Below are positions 1-7,752 of a DNA stretch of 44,652 bases, in pieces; position 1 is the stretch's first letter; each line of letters starts with the position of its first letter. The position numbers and the translations under genes were made by a program. This stretch comes from Acidobacteriota bacterium. Lineage in GTDB: Bacteria > Acidobacteriota > Terriglobia > Acidiferrales > UBA7541. The stretch covers positions 1-44,652 of the forward strand of contig QHYH01000118.1 in assembly GCA_003223215.1 (NCBI GenBank), in the 5' to 3' direction. The notes beneath the pieces are model-generated. The model did no database searches, was not told the origin of the DNA, and was given only the letters and a program-made list of their open reading frames with translations.

Positions 1-99
1 CTGGGATACGGCGACACCGGCAGTCTGACAACTTTACTGGAAGAAGTCAGCCGCTTGCTCAACGCTTATGCGTCTGCCATTCTGGCTTCTGAATCCTGA
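1..99 (+). CDS. C-terminal end of an unidentified protein (partial)
   Basis: Reading frame 1 is open from the window edge and stops at TGA (97-99), giving the last 32 residues of a protein that begins outside the window. The tail is alpha-helical in character, with regularly spaced leucines (TTLLEEVSRLLNAYASAIL). This would suit the last helix of a small four-helix-bundle (S23-type) protein, but the stretch is too short to assign. Positions 100-382 after it hold nothing I recognise. Confidence 0.3.
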   Translation: MGYGDTGSLTTLLEEVSRLLNAYASAILASES

Positions 100-862
100 C
101 TGCTGACTTCCATATCCCGCAGGGATATCAAGGGCGAAGCCCTTGCCTAGTTGGCAGCCGACCCTTCCCGGTGATCTTCTCGCCACTGATCCGATTGTCG
201 GGACACAAACGCAGCCAGGAAACACAGTGGTTCTCGGTCTCCCATTTGCTCATATCGGATGTCCCCAAGATCAGGCGCCAAAACCACATATCCTTTTGAT
301 CGGAATCAGAGACAAAAAGGTGATTTGGCTGCTGTATGATCCCGTGCGCGGAGCTACCGCAGATCAAGACAAAGAACGTGCATCACACACGGCGGGCAAG
401 AACCCCGATGAGCACCAATGTGACGACGATCTGTACGAAGACGACGGTTACCACGACTAGGGGAAGGCCGGCGAAGTAATACTCGGGGCCAGGGATGGCC
501 GGCGACAAGAACGACAGGTTAGCCAAGTTGCCGATAACGATGAGTGCGAGCAAACCTCGCCCACCGCGATAGACGCGCCAACAGAAGATTCCGTATGCGA
601 ACTCAATGATGAAAGCGGCGAAAGGAGCGGCCTCGTATAAGCCCAAGCCTAGCTTCGGCGATGGCAGCCCCGGCCACAGTACGATGTCATGCCCGTGGGT
701 CACAAGATCGAGGATCAGATGGGACATGATTCCAAGCCCAACCGCCCGGCCAAGTACCGCGCGACCAAAACCGTTCTCGATGATCAGCCAGGCGGCAAGG
801 GCAGCGACGAGGGCCGTGCCGACGGAGTGTGAGTAGGGCATGTACGCGAGGTGTATATCAGC

Positions 863-1357
863 TGTAATGCCGCCGATTGAACCAGGGTTAGGAAGAATTC
901 CCGGATCATCCCGCTTCAGGGACAAAGATCGTTACTGATCGCGTATCTCCTGCCAGAGTCCGCCACTTGCCGCAGGTCGCGCCGCGGCGAAACCTGCCTG
1001 CCGGGTTAGGCAGGCCCCGAGGGCTGAGGCGAGGATCCGCATACGGCTCTTTCCCTGCAGTCCACCAACCCCGCCGGAATCTTTCCCTCTGGCGGGGTAT
1101 TCTTTTGTTTGCTGCCTCATTGAGCCGGTTCGGTTTCTGAGCTGAAGTCCCTCGGAAAATAAACGCGACGTCCGCCGGCGTTCTTTGCCGGCGCTCCTTT
1201 TTTCCGGTTTTCCATCCGGCCAGACCATCGCCCTTCCGTTCCCGCCCCTTAGAGTAGAACGGGAAGGGAAGGTTCAAAGATTCACGCCCATCGCCCCGTG
1301 TGATTCAACCCTGGAGCAGCCTGCAGATGACCTCCTGCATCAGTGCGCCGCGTAACA
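863..1357. mobile_element. 495-bp non-autonomous insertion, hairpin-rich, interrupting the hydrolase gene
   Basis: Bounded by a short direct repeat (TCAGC or ATCAGC at 857/858-862 and 1357/1358-1362) that restores the host frame when one copy is removed. The two ends are only weakly inverted-repeat-like: TGTAATGCCGCC at the left against TGTTACGCGGCG inward from the right, about 13 of 21 positions matching. Inside are three clear hairpins: CCTGCCT/AGGCAGG (993-999/1008-1014), ACCCCGCC/GGCGGGGT (1068-1075/1091-1098) and CGCCGGC/GCCGGCG (1173-1179/1187-1193), the last followed by six T. No transposase is encoded; the ORFs inside look like shadows. It fits a MITE-like or REP-derived element mobilised in trans. 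Confidence 0.6.
1173..1203 (+). terminator. Intrinsic-terminator-like hairpin inside the insertion
   Basis: A 7-bp GC-only stem (CGCCGGC/GCCGGCG, loop of 7) is followed within 5 nt by T6 (1198-1203). This is the textbook shape of a rho-independent terminator on the plus strand. It belongs to the 495-bp insertion. Confidence 0.4.
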
Positions 1358-1544
1358 TCAGCGACGCTGCGAACTGTGGATTCTGTGGTCGTTCGCTCTA
1401 TGCCGAGATAGTTGAATGTAACCCAGGCTAGTTCCATGGCGTGAACGGAAACAAGGAGCGGCGCGATTGGGACCGAAGGGAAGCGACGTTTGATTAGCAG
1501 TGCTGTGGCTGCGTGGTCGATCGCAAACATAGTTTTTCCATCTG

Positions 1545-1562
1545 AGTTAGCGATTGCTAACT
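1545..1562. promoter_or_regulatory. TetR-type operator, copy 1 (upstream of the hydrolase gene)
   Basis: A perfect palindrome with a 4-nt centre, AGTTAGC-GATT-GCTAACT, lies 15-32 bp upstream of the hydrolase start at 1530, between it and the TetR stop. A second copy with the same GTTAGC/GCTAAC arms is found at the TetR start. Two matching sites at the two transcription-unit starts strongly suggest that this TetR protein binds both. Confidence 0.72.
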
Positions 1563-1580
1563 AGTGCGACAAAAAAAATT

Positions 1581-2177
1581 CTATACTAAGAACTTTCGAA
1601 ACAAGCCCACGACGCTGCTCGTCCACCGACCTGCGGGTCCCTTAATTACCCCGACCTGAATCATGCGAGTTAGTTCTGCCAAAGTCCCCTGCAGGTTGGC
1701 GGCCGCAAGGTCGGGATTGACCGGCGATGGATGATGTGCTTGGGGTGCCTGGGCAACGAGCAACTTGGCTAGCCCGATCATCGTGTGCCGCCGCACCGTT
1801 GCGCGTGACTTAGGCCAGAGGACACGGGCACTGTCGGACAGAAAGGCCAGAACGTCCGGGTACTGATCCCACAATGCGAGCCATCGGCCAGCGTACGCGT
1901 CCAACTTGCCCTCGAAGTCGTTCCTCGAGGCAAGGGCGGCAGCGCAGCTAGCCCACACTCGTCCGTGACAGGTTTCGAACAAATGCAGCGCCAGCTCTTC
2001 TTTACCAACGAAATGCTTATAAAGCGCGGGATTCGTGAAGCCGCTCTCTTGGGCAATGTCACGGATGCTGGTCGCAGCCAAGCCGCGTTCGCTAAAGAGC
2101 TTCATTGCCGCCCGGAGGATTTCCCGTTTGGCGGGAGGATCATTCTCGCTAATGTAGAAAGGAAGTGGGGTGGTCAT
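1581..2177 (-). CDS. TetR/AcrR family transcriptional regulator
   Basis: A 198-residue protein from ATG 2177. The N-terminal domain (about residues 15-62) has the TetR helix-turn-helix: AKREILRAAMKLFSERG, then ATSIRDIAQESGF and ALYKHFVGKEEL. The C-terminal ligand domain is not specific enough to name an effector. A TTG start six codons upstream is possible but would sit inside the operator palindrome (2188-2203), so I prefer the ATG. The stop lies 51 bp before the disrupted membrane hydrolase gene, which reads in the same direction and has a matching operator. The likely regulon is therefore itself plus that gene. Since the target is broken, the regulator may now control only itself or distant genes. 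Confidence 0.85.
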   Translation of the reverse strand: MTTPLPFYISENDPPAKREILRAAMKLFSERGLAATSIRDIAQESGFTNPALYKHFVGKEELALHLFETCHGRVWASCAAALASRNDFEGKLDAYAGRWLALWDQYPDVLAFLSDSARVLWPKSRATVRRHTMIGLAKLLVAQAPQAHHPSPVNPDLAAANLQGTLAELTRMIQVGVIKGPAGRWTSSVVGLFRKFLV

Positions 2178-2187
2178 ACACAAGTAG

Positions 2188-2203
2188 GTTAGCAAACGCT
2201 AAC
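2188..2203. promoter_or_regulatory. TetR-type operator, copy 2 (autoregulatory)
   Basis: GTTAGC-AAAC-GCTAAC, immediately upstream of the preferred TetR start (ATG 2177). The six-base arms are identical to those of the palindrome at 1545-1562; only the 4-base centre differs. This position suits autorepression. Confidence 0.75.
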
Positions 2204-2312
2204 TTCCTTGTCAAACCCTATGACCTGCCGGCCTCCGGTTCCTCACACCTGGTTCCGTTGATTTGAATCGAATGAATAATGCTATCATGCGGTTCGTTTT
2301 CGGAGATTCTCG

Positions 2313-4448
2313 ATGCTTACGGTCCGGCTCGCCCTTCTACTTTTCACGTTAAGTCTGAACCTCGGCGCTCTCCTCGCGCAATCCGCTCCCGATGCCACCG
2401 TCCACATCGACACCACTCCCTCCCACCAAATAAATTCCTTCGATCCCGACTACGCCCTTGGCAGCTCCCTCGACGTTCTCTCCCGCCGCGACATCGACCG
2501 CGTCCACACGCCACACATCGTTCAGGAGTCCATCTCCGCGGGCTGGGGCCCCATCACCTACCGCAACAACAGTGAACTCCGCATGGCCGCCTGGCACTGG
2601 AACCCGAACGGCTCTTGGAGTGACGCCGCGCATCAAAGCGGATACTTCACCGGCAGCACCGAACTCAAAACTCCAATCCGCTACATTCTTTCCTACGCCC
2701 TCCCACACCGGGGCTTCGCCACCAGCGGCGACCGTCCCGTCCAAGGCCCCAACCTTCTCTATTGGAAAAGCAATCCCTACCTCACTAGCAAATTCACCGG
2801 CGAATCGGATGCGCTCCATCCACAATGGGTCATCGTCGATCTCCAGTCCGACAAACAAATCAATGCCGCGCGCATTCAGTGGGCTTCTCCGTTCGCCAAA
2901 ACCTATCAAGTCGAATACTGGGTCGGCACCAACGCGCTCGATTTCGACGGCGGCCCCAAAGGCGAATGGAAGGTTTTCCATTCCGGCAAGATCGAAAACG
3001 CGCAAGGCGGAACGCAAATTCTCAAGCTTGCAGACACGCCGATTTCTTCGCGCTACGTACGCATTATGATGTCGGAATCTTCGAACACTTGTGATGAGCA
3101 CGATCCAAGGGACATTCGTAACTGTGTCGGCTATGCAGTCCAACAAATCGAACTTGGCAGTAGCGATGCAAGCGGTAAATTCGCATCTGCGCCAAAAGGG
3201 TCCGGTGAGCGTGCGACAACCTACAGCGCCTCCTCCATCGATCCCTGGCATTCTGCGGAAGACGTCCGCGATGGCGGCGACTATCAGCACACTGGGTTCG
3301 ATCTGTTCTTCACCAGCGGCATGACTAACAATTTGCCCGCGATGATTCCCGTCACGATGCTCTACGGCACTCCCGAAGATGCCGCCGGACAAATTGCCTA
3401 CATCGAGAAACGCGGCTATCCCATCAGCTTTATCGAAATGGGCGAAGAGCCCGACGGCAAACATACGATGCCGGAAGATTACGCCGCGCTCTACATCCAG
3501 TGGGCCGACGCAATTCACAAGGTTGACCCAAAACTGAAACTCGGCGGCCCTGTTTTCGAAGGTGTCAACAAGGACATTACCCTCTGGCCCGATTCCAAAG
3601 GCCGCATCTCCTGGATGGGCCGGTTTGTCGTCTACTTAAAAGACCACAACCATCTTTCCGATCTCGCGTTCGTTTCCTTCGAGCACTATCCGTTTGAGCC
3701 CTGTACCGTCACCTGGAAGGATCTCTATCGCGAACCGCAACTCATGAAAGGCATCCTGCAAATTTGGCGCGATGACGGCGTGCCGCAAGACGTTCCCCTC
3801 ATGGTCACGGAAAATCATCTGTCCTGGCAACTCACGGGCCCCATGACCACAATTTTCGCGGCGCTTTGGCTCGCCGATAACGTCGGTTCATTTTTCGAAG
3901 GTGGCGGCGCCGCGTTTTACCACTCGCCGATTCAGCCACAGCGAATGAACAACACTTGCCTCGGTTGGTCATCCTGGTCGAATTTCGTCTCTGACGAAAA
4001 TTACGAAATTAGAGGCTATACCTCTCCGTACTATGCGGCCCGCATGATCAATCTCGAATGGGTGCAGCACCGCTCGGGGGTTCATCAAATGTTTCCATCC
4101 TCAACCGACATAAAAAACCCTGACGGAAATCTTCTTGTCACCACTTATGCGGTGCATCGTCCCGACGGTAACTGGTCACTCATGCTCGTTAATCGCGACG
4201 AAAATAACTCACACACCGTTCGCGTCTCTTTTGAAAATGCAAAGGAAAAACGCCATTCATTTCTTTCCGGAAATATATCCTGGATGAGTTTCGGATCCGA
4301 TCAATACGTCTGGATCAACGACGGTCCCAACAGCCATCCCGACCCCAACCTTCCTCCCGCCGCCGCAATCATCGCCGCCAACCCGCAAACCATTTTCACG
4401 TTGCCCAAAGCCTCCATCACCGTCATCCGCGGACGACTGGCAAACTAG
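2313..4448 (+). CDS. Exported glycoside-hydrolase-like protein with discoidin-type domain
   Basis: A 711-residue protein with a Sec signal peptide (MLTVRLALLLF...ALLAQ, about residues 1-23). Residues about 140-290 look like a carbohydrate-binding F5/8 type C (discoidin) fold, with WVIVDLQSDKQINAARIQWASPF and SSRYVRIMMSES. Residues about 330-610 resemble a TIM-barrel glycosidase of clan GH-A: FIEMGEEPDG (E378/E379) would hold the acid/base glutamate and MVTENHLSW (E500) the nucleophile. The C-terminus (about 620-711) looks like a beta-sandwich, NGNLLVTTYAVHRPDGNWSLMLVNRD. GGAG sits about 9 nt before the ATG. It is monocistronic, with a hairpin after the stop. I cannot name the GH family (GH39-, GH44- and GH51-like are options) or the substrate; it probably attacks a plant or microbial polysaccharide outside the cell. 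Confidence 0.7.
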   Translation: MLTVRLALLLFTLSLNLGALLAQSAPDATVHIDTTPSHQINSFDPDYALGSSLDVLSRRDIDRVHTPHIVQESISAGWGPITYRNNSELRMAAWHWNPNGSWSDAAHQSGYFTGSTELKTPIRYILSYALPHRGFATSGDRPVQGPNLLYWKSNPYLTSKFTGESDALHPQWVIVDLQSDKQINAARIQWASPFAKTYQVEYWVGTNALDFDGGPKGEWKVFHSGKIENAQGGTQILKLADTPISSRYVRIMMSESSNTCDEHDPRDIRNCVGYAVQQIELGSSDASGKFASAPKGSGERATTYSASSIDPWHSAEDVRDGGDYQHTGFDLFFTSGMTNNLPAMIPVTMLYGTPEDAAGQIAYIEKRGYPISFIEMGEEPDGKHTMPEDYAALYIQWADAIHKVDPKLKLGGPVFEGVNKDITLWPDSKGRISWMGRFVVYLKDHNHLSDLAFVSFEHYPFEPCTVTWKDLYREPQLMKGILQIWRDDGVPQDVPLMVTENHLSWQLTGPMTTIFAALWLADNVGSFFEGGGAAFYHSPIQPQRMNNTCLGWSSWSNFVSDENYEIRGYTSPYYAARMINLEWVQHRSGVHQMFPSSTDIKNPDGNLLVTTYAVHRPDGNWSLMLVNRDENNSHTVRVSFENAKEKRHSFLSGNISWMSFGSDQYVWINDGPNSHPDPNLPPAAAIIAANPQTIFTLPKASITVIRGRLAN

Positions 4449-4461
4449 ACGGAAGAATTAT

Positions 4462-4488
4462 CGGCCTCCCCACCCTCATCTGAGGCCG
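4462..4488 (+). terminator. Hairpin after the exported glycosidase-like gene
   Basis: A 7-bp stem CGGCCTC/GAGGCCG with a 13-nt loop starts 14 bp after the stop codon. No clear T-run follows, so termination is only suggested. The remaining bases up to 4773 show nothing recognisable. Confidence 0.35.
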
Positions 4489-4773
4489 CACCTTTGCAAT
4501 TCTGTCGCCAGCAACGTCGGGCGGTCCTTCGCCAAAATCTCATCCGCAGACAGCGGCCGATGCACATCGTTTCTCAAGCCGGGAATCTTGTCAGCCTTTC
4601 ACATTTCTCGCGATGATGCCGAACGACCCCGGAGGCCGGCCTTCTTCCGCGATGCTTTCTCCCCTTGGAGATTGACGCCCAATACCGACGGAATCCAGCC
4701 CGGTGTCAACGGACCACGGTTTCGGGTTTGACGACAGCCGGACCGGAACCGGCGAACAAGGAGCCAGAAAACC

Positions 4774-4962
4774 ATGTCGAGCGAATCGAGCCTTGCGCGC
4801 GATGCCTCCGTGGCTTGCATTACCGATTGCAAAGACTGCATGATCGCCTGTGGACTAAACGTAGCTCAGAGCGCATGTGCGCAGCTTCGTACAGATCGCG
4901 GACGCCATCGGTGGCACCTCCAAAAAGCTCGAGAAAGTGCGTTTGATCGGCGAATTTCTTAA
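4774..4962 (+). CDS. Small Cys-rich ORF, possible truncated copper-binding (DUF326/Csp-like) N-terminus
   Basis: An ORF of 62 codons with AAGGAG (4758-4763) 10 nt before its ATG, a better ribosome site than the ligase gene that overlaps its 3' end. Residues 14-26 read ACITDCKDCMIAC, a CxxxCxxCxxxC pattern like that of cysteine-rich four-helix copper-binding proteins. After about residue 38 the sequence turns Arg-rich and overlaps the ligase start, so it looks like a gene cut short. It could also be a leader whose translation is coupled to the ligase. Real expression is uncertain. Confidence 0.3.
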   Translation: MSSESSLARDASVACITDCKDCMIACGLNVAQSACAQLRTDRGRHRWHLQKARESAFDRRIS

Positions 4963-6520
4963 ATCTCTCAGCGCTACTGACGCCGCGATCGCTGCACGGT
5001 TTCTTGCGGGCCGCGTGTTCGCTGGACATGACGAGCGTGCGTTGGGGGTTGGGGCAGCTACCCTTTCCCGGGTGATCGCAGAAACGGCTGGCCAGCCAGG
5101 CCACGTCCTCGGGGCTACGTATCGAAAGCACGGAGACCTAGGCGGCATGGCCGAGGAGCTCCTGCGCAGCACGAATCGCGACGGAGACTTATCCCTTGCG
5201 GACGTGGCCCGGCTTTTTGACGACTTAGCAGCCGCGCGGGGGCAAACGCATAAGGCGGAACTGCTAGCCAATGCTTTCGAGCGCTCCAGTGCCGCCGACG
5301 TGAAATATATCGTGAAAATTACTACTGGCGATCTGCGGATTGGATCGAAAGAAAGCCTCGTCGAAGAAGCCATTGCGAAAGCATTCGAGCGTCCACTCGC
5401 GGAAGTTCGCCGCGCAAACATGCTGACTGGCGATATCGGAGAAACATTGACGCTGGCGGCACAAAACCAGTTGGCCTGTGCAGCCGTACGCCTGTTTCAT
5501 CCAATGGGATTCATGTTGGCGGCGCCCGTTGAGACTCCCGATGAGCTGTTCGACAAAAGAGATGGGCTGGAGCTCCCCCCGCTGCTGGTAGAAGAAAAGT
5601 ACGATGGAATTCGGGCACAGGTTCACAAGAATAAACGCGGCGAAGTGCGGATTTTTTCGCGGACGCTCGCGGAGGTCACAGAATTTCCCGAGCTCGTCGA
5701 GCCCATAAGCGAATTGCCAGGAGAATTGATCATCGACGGTGAAATCCTGGCCTGGCGCGACACCCGGCCGCTGCCGTTCACGGAATTGCAGAGGCGGCTG
5801 GGACGTAAACGCTTGGATCTGTTCGTACAGAACGATATTCCGGTGAAATATGTCGCTTTCGACTTGCTTTTTCAAGATGGCGAATTGTTGCTGAATGAAC
5901 CTTTGACAAAACGCAAGGCATTTCTGGATGCGGTTTGCGCGAATGCTCGAACGGCGTTGCACGTTGCGGGAGGCAGGGAATGCCGAACCGCAGGCCAAGT
6001 GCAGTTGGCATTTCATAACTCGCTGCAAGCCGGGCACGAAGGAATTGTGGCCAAGGCGGCGACTTCTCCGTACGTGCCGGGCCGGCGCGGCGGTTTCTGG
6101 TTCAAGTTAAAACAGCCGTTTGCGACATTGGATGTTGTCGTAACCGGCGTGGAATATGGTCACGGAAAGAGGCACAAGGTGCTTTCCGATTACACCTTTG
6201 CAGTGCGAGACGGGGAGAGGCTGCTGAACATCGGCAAGGCCTATTCGGGTTTAACTGACGCGGAGATTCGCGAATACACCGATTTCTTCTTGCAACACAC
6301 GATTGAGGATCATGGGCATCGACGTACCGTCACGCCGGCGATCGTGCTTGAAGTAGCATTCAACAACATCCAAAAATCTGGCCGGCACGAGAGTGGGTAT
6401 GCGCTGCGCTTTCCCCGGATTGTTCGCGTTCGCAGGGACAAGGCGGCACCGGAGATTGACACGCTGGAGACCGTGGCAAAGTTGTTTGCCCGCCAGACGG
6501 TCAGACCGGAAGAGGTTTGA
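4877..6520 (+). CDS. lig: ATP-dependent DNA ligase
   Basis: A 547-residue ligase of the archaeal/bacterial LigB type. An N-terminal DNA-binding region (about 1-210) precedes the adenylation domain with motif I EEKYDGIRAQ (nucleophile K241), motif III-like IDGEILAW, motif IV EGIVAKAA and motif V FWFKLKQ, then an OB-fold domain (about 425-547). The family seals nicks in double-stranded DNA with ATP. The start is GTG 4877, giving MRSFVQIADAI; this fits the usual N-terminus of the family, although no strong Shine-Dalgarno is present. It stands alone; no Ku, LigD polymerase or Lhr-type helicase partner lies next to it. Bacteria normally rely on NAD-dependent LigA for replication, so this is probably a repair ligase. 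Confidence 0.93.
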   Translation: MRSFVQIADAIGGTSKKLEKVRLIGEFLKSLSATDAAIAARFLAGRVFAGHDERALGVGAATLSRVIAETAGQPGHVLGATYRKHGDLGGMAEELLRSTNRDGDLSLADVARLFDDLAAARGQTHKAELLANAFERSSAADVKYIVKITTGDLRIGSKESLVEEAIAKAFERPLAEVRRANMLTGDIGETLTLAAQNQLACAAVRLFHPMGFMLAAPVETPDELFDKRDGLELPPLLVEEKYDGIRAQVHKNKRGEVRIFSRTLAEVTEFPELVEPISELPGELIIDGEILAWRDTRPLPFTELQRRLGRKRLDLFVQNDIPVKYVAFDLLFQDGELLLNEPLTKRKAFLDAVCANARTALHVAGGRECRTAGQVQLAFHNSLQAGHEGIVAKAATSPYVPGRRGGFWFKLKQPFATLDVVVTGVEYGHGKRHKVLSDYTFAVRDGERLLNIGKAYSGLTDAEIREYTDFFLQHTIEDHGHRRTVTPAIVLEVAFNNIQKSGRHESGYALRFPRIVRVRRDKAAPEIDTLETVAKLFARQTVRPEEV

Positions 6521-6659
6521 CTGCGTCTGGATGTAGGTTCACTCGAAAACCTTCCCTGCGATGGGACTCCCTCCAACAGCCTCGCTCCAGGGCCGCGCAT
6601 CTAAGCGGACTATGTTCCTCGTCTTGGTCTGCTCCACCAACACTTCCCTGGGTAGTGCC

Positions 6660-6854
6660 TCTCTGCTTTCGAATGTACTCGGCGATCTCGGCCACGGTAC
6701 CGAGCCAGATTCCGTGCGCGGGGCCCTGCAAAGATTCACAGAGGGCTTCCAGCGCAGCCGTCACCCAGTAACCTCGTTTCCCGATATCGTGGCCGACGAA
6801 AATAATCCAGCGGCCCTCCTTGACGGCTTCGTCAAGAGAGGCGAAACCGTTCCG
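6660..6854 (-). pseudogene. C-terminal relic of a polysaccharide deacetylase-like protein
   Basis: A minus-strand frame, different from that of the lactonase gene, reads SLDEAVKEGRWIIFVGHDIGKRG, then LEALCESLQGPAHGIWLGTV and AEIAEYIRKQR. This has the look of the last 60 or so residues of a NodB-type polysaccharide deacetylase (the 'GHDIG' strand and the closing helix). The catalytic N-terminal part is missing. The relic begins inside the 3' end of the SMP-30 gene, whose stop codon (6832-6834) lies within it. The frame continues to 6501 without obvious homology. Confidence 0.5.
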
Positions 6855-7752
6855 GGGGTAGGCCCCGGACATCGACTGGTATTTCGAACAGCCCTCCGGC
6901 ATGATCCTCGCGGTCCCTGGCGTGAAGGGACGCAGTGGTCACAAAAAGCGTATGTAAAGAAGGCCCACCAAAAGTGCAGTTGGTTATATTCGACACCGGC
7001 ATCTCGACAACCCTATCTAGCTTTCCTGAGGGACTGAAGCGGAGGATGCACCCTCCGAAAAACCGGCAGTTCCAAAGATAGCCATCTTCGTCGATCGCTG
7101 AACCGTCGGGAAGCCCCGGGGTGACACCAGCGATAAAGGGGCGACGATTGCTGATCGAGCTATCTGCGGCCCGATAGTCATAGGCGTAAATGACATTACT
7201 GGGAGAGCACCCACAATAGAATGTCTTGCGTTCCGGGCTCCACGCCAGAGTGTTGGTGATGCCAAAGCCGGTGTCCCAAACCGACACGCTCCCGTCGGGC
7301 GTTACACGATAGAGTGATCCCGAGTTTCCCGAGACCTCGATATCCTGCCCAGTTGGACCAACATTGTTTCGCATGCTGCCTATCCAGAAAACTCCATTGG
7401 GGTCAGTTGCGCCGTCATTCAAGCGGTTGTGAGGCCAGTTCGGCTCCGGGGAGGCGAAGTCGGTGCGCTCATCGGTTAACGGGCGCCACAGAAGCAACCG
7501 CGATCCCAGAGCCACGAGTATTCGATCAGGGGCGGTGGTCAGTGATAGCGCACAGACGGGCTCAGCGAACGACCAACACTTCTTTTCTCCTGATTTGAGT
7601 ATGTGACGGTGAATTCTGAAGCCGTTCACATCGGTCCAATAGAGGCTACCTTCCTCGGGGTGCCACAATGGACTCTCCCCAACGATATTCTTGGAATCGT
7701 CAAGCAAGCGTGGTGTGGGCATGTATCTCAATTTTCCTGCGGTTCTGGTCAT
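6832..7752 (-). CDS. SMP-30/gluconolactonase-like (LRE family) protein, last gene of a sugar operon
   Basis: A 306-residue six-bladed beta-propeller of the SMP-30 family, which hydrolyses sugar lactones with a divalent metal. Expected metal ligands are visible: E in VGESPLW, N in RLNDGATDPNG, N in GITNTLAWSP and D in GLPDGSAIDEDG. No signal peptide, so cytoplasmic. The ATG at 7752 overlaps the MFS stop (ATGA), implying translational coupling; a second ATG at 7722 (MPTPRLLDD) would also suit the family. The last ~10 codons run into a deacetylase relic, so the native C-terminus may have been replaced. It probably opens the lactone made by a dehydrogenase of the same operon. Confidence 0.87.
   Translation of the reverse strand: MTRTAGKLRYMPTPRLLDDSKNIVGESPLWHPEEGSLYWTDVNGFRIHRHILKSGEKKCWSFAEPVCALSLTTAPDRILVALGSRLLLWRPLTDERTDFASPEPNWPHNRLNDGATDPNGVFWIGSMRNNVGPTGQDIEVSGNSGSLYRVTPDGSVSVWDTGFGITNTLAWSPERKTFYCGCSPSNVIYAYDYRAADSSISNRRPFIAGVTPGLPDGSAIDEDGYLWNCRFFGGCILRFSPSGKLDRVVEMPVSNITNCTFGGPSLHTLFVTTASLHARDREDHAGGLFEIPVDVRGLPPERFRLS

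Larger units (their letters stand above)
383..1530 (-). pseudogene. Membrane-bound metal-dependent hydrolase-like protein, split by an insertion
   Basis: Two fragments on the minus strand belong to one gene. The 5' part (1530 down to about 1363) reads MFAIDHAATALLIKRR and ends in STVRSV; the 3' part (862 down to 383) resumes ADIHLAYMPYSHSVG and runs to a stop. Joined in frame they give about 215 residues with several hydrophobic segments and His/Asp positions (MPYSHS, SHLILDLVTHGHD) typical of small YdjM/DUF457-like inner-membrane proteins. Exactly 500 bp separate equivalent points, and the hexamer ATCAGC occurs at both edges (857-862 and 1357-1362). As it stands the 5' ORF runs into the insert and ends early, and the 3' ORF could only start inside the insert at 925. 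The gene lies 50 bp downstream of the TetR gene and has its own operator copy. Function of the family is not established; disruption is directly visible. Confidence 0.72.

Noticed and set aside
143-460. 105-codon plus-strand ORF
   Set aside because: Overlaps the 3' part of the membrane hydrolase in antisense, no ribosome site and no recognisable domain.
2349-3518. 389-codon open frame on the minus strand
   Set aside because: It is antisense to the exported glycosidase-like gene, has no recognisable motif and is rich in Val/Gly/Arg as expected for a shadow frame in GC-rich coding DNA.
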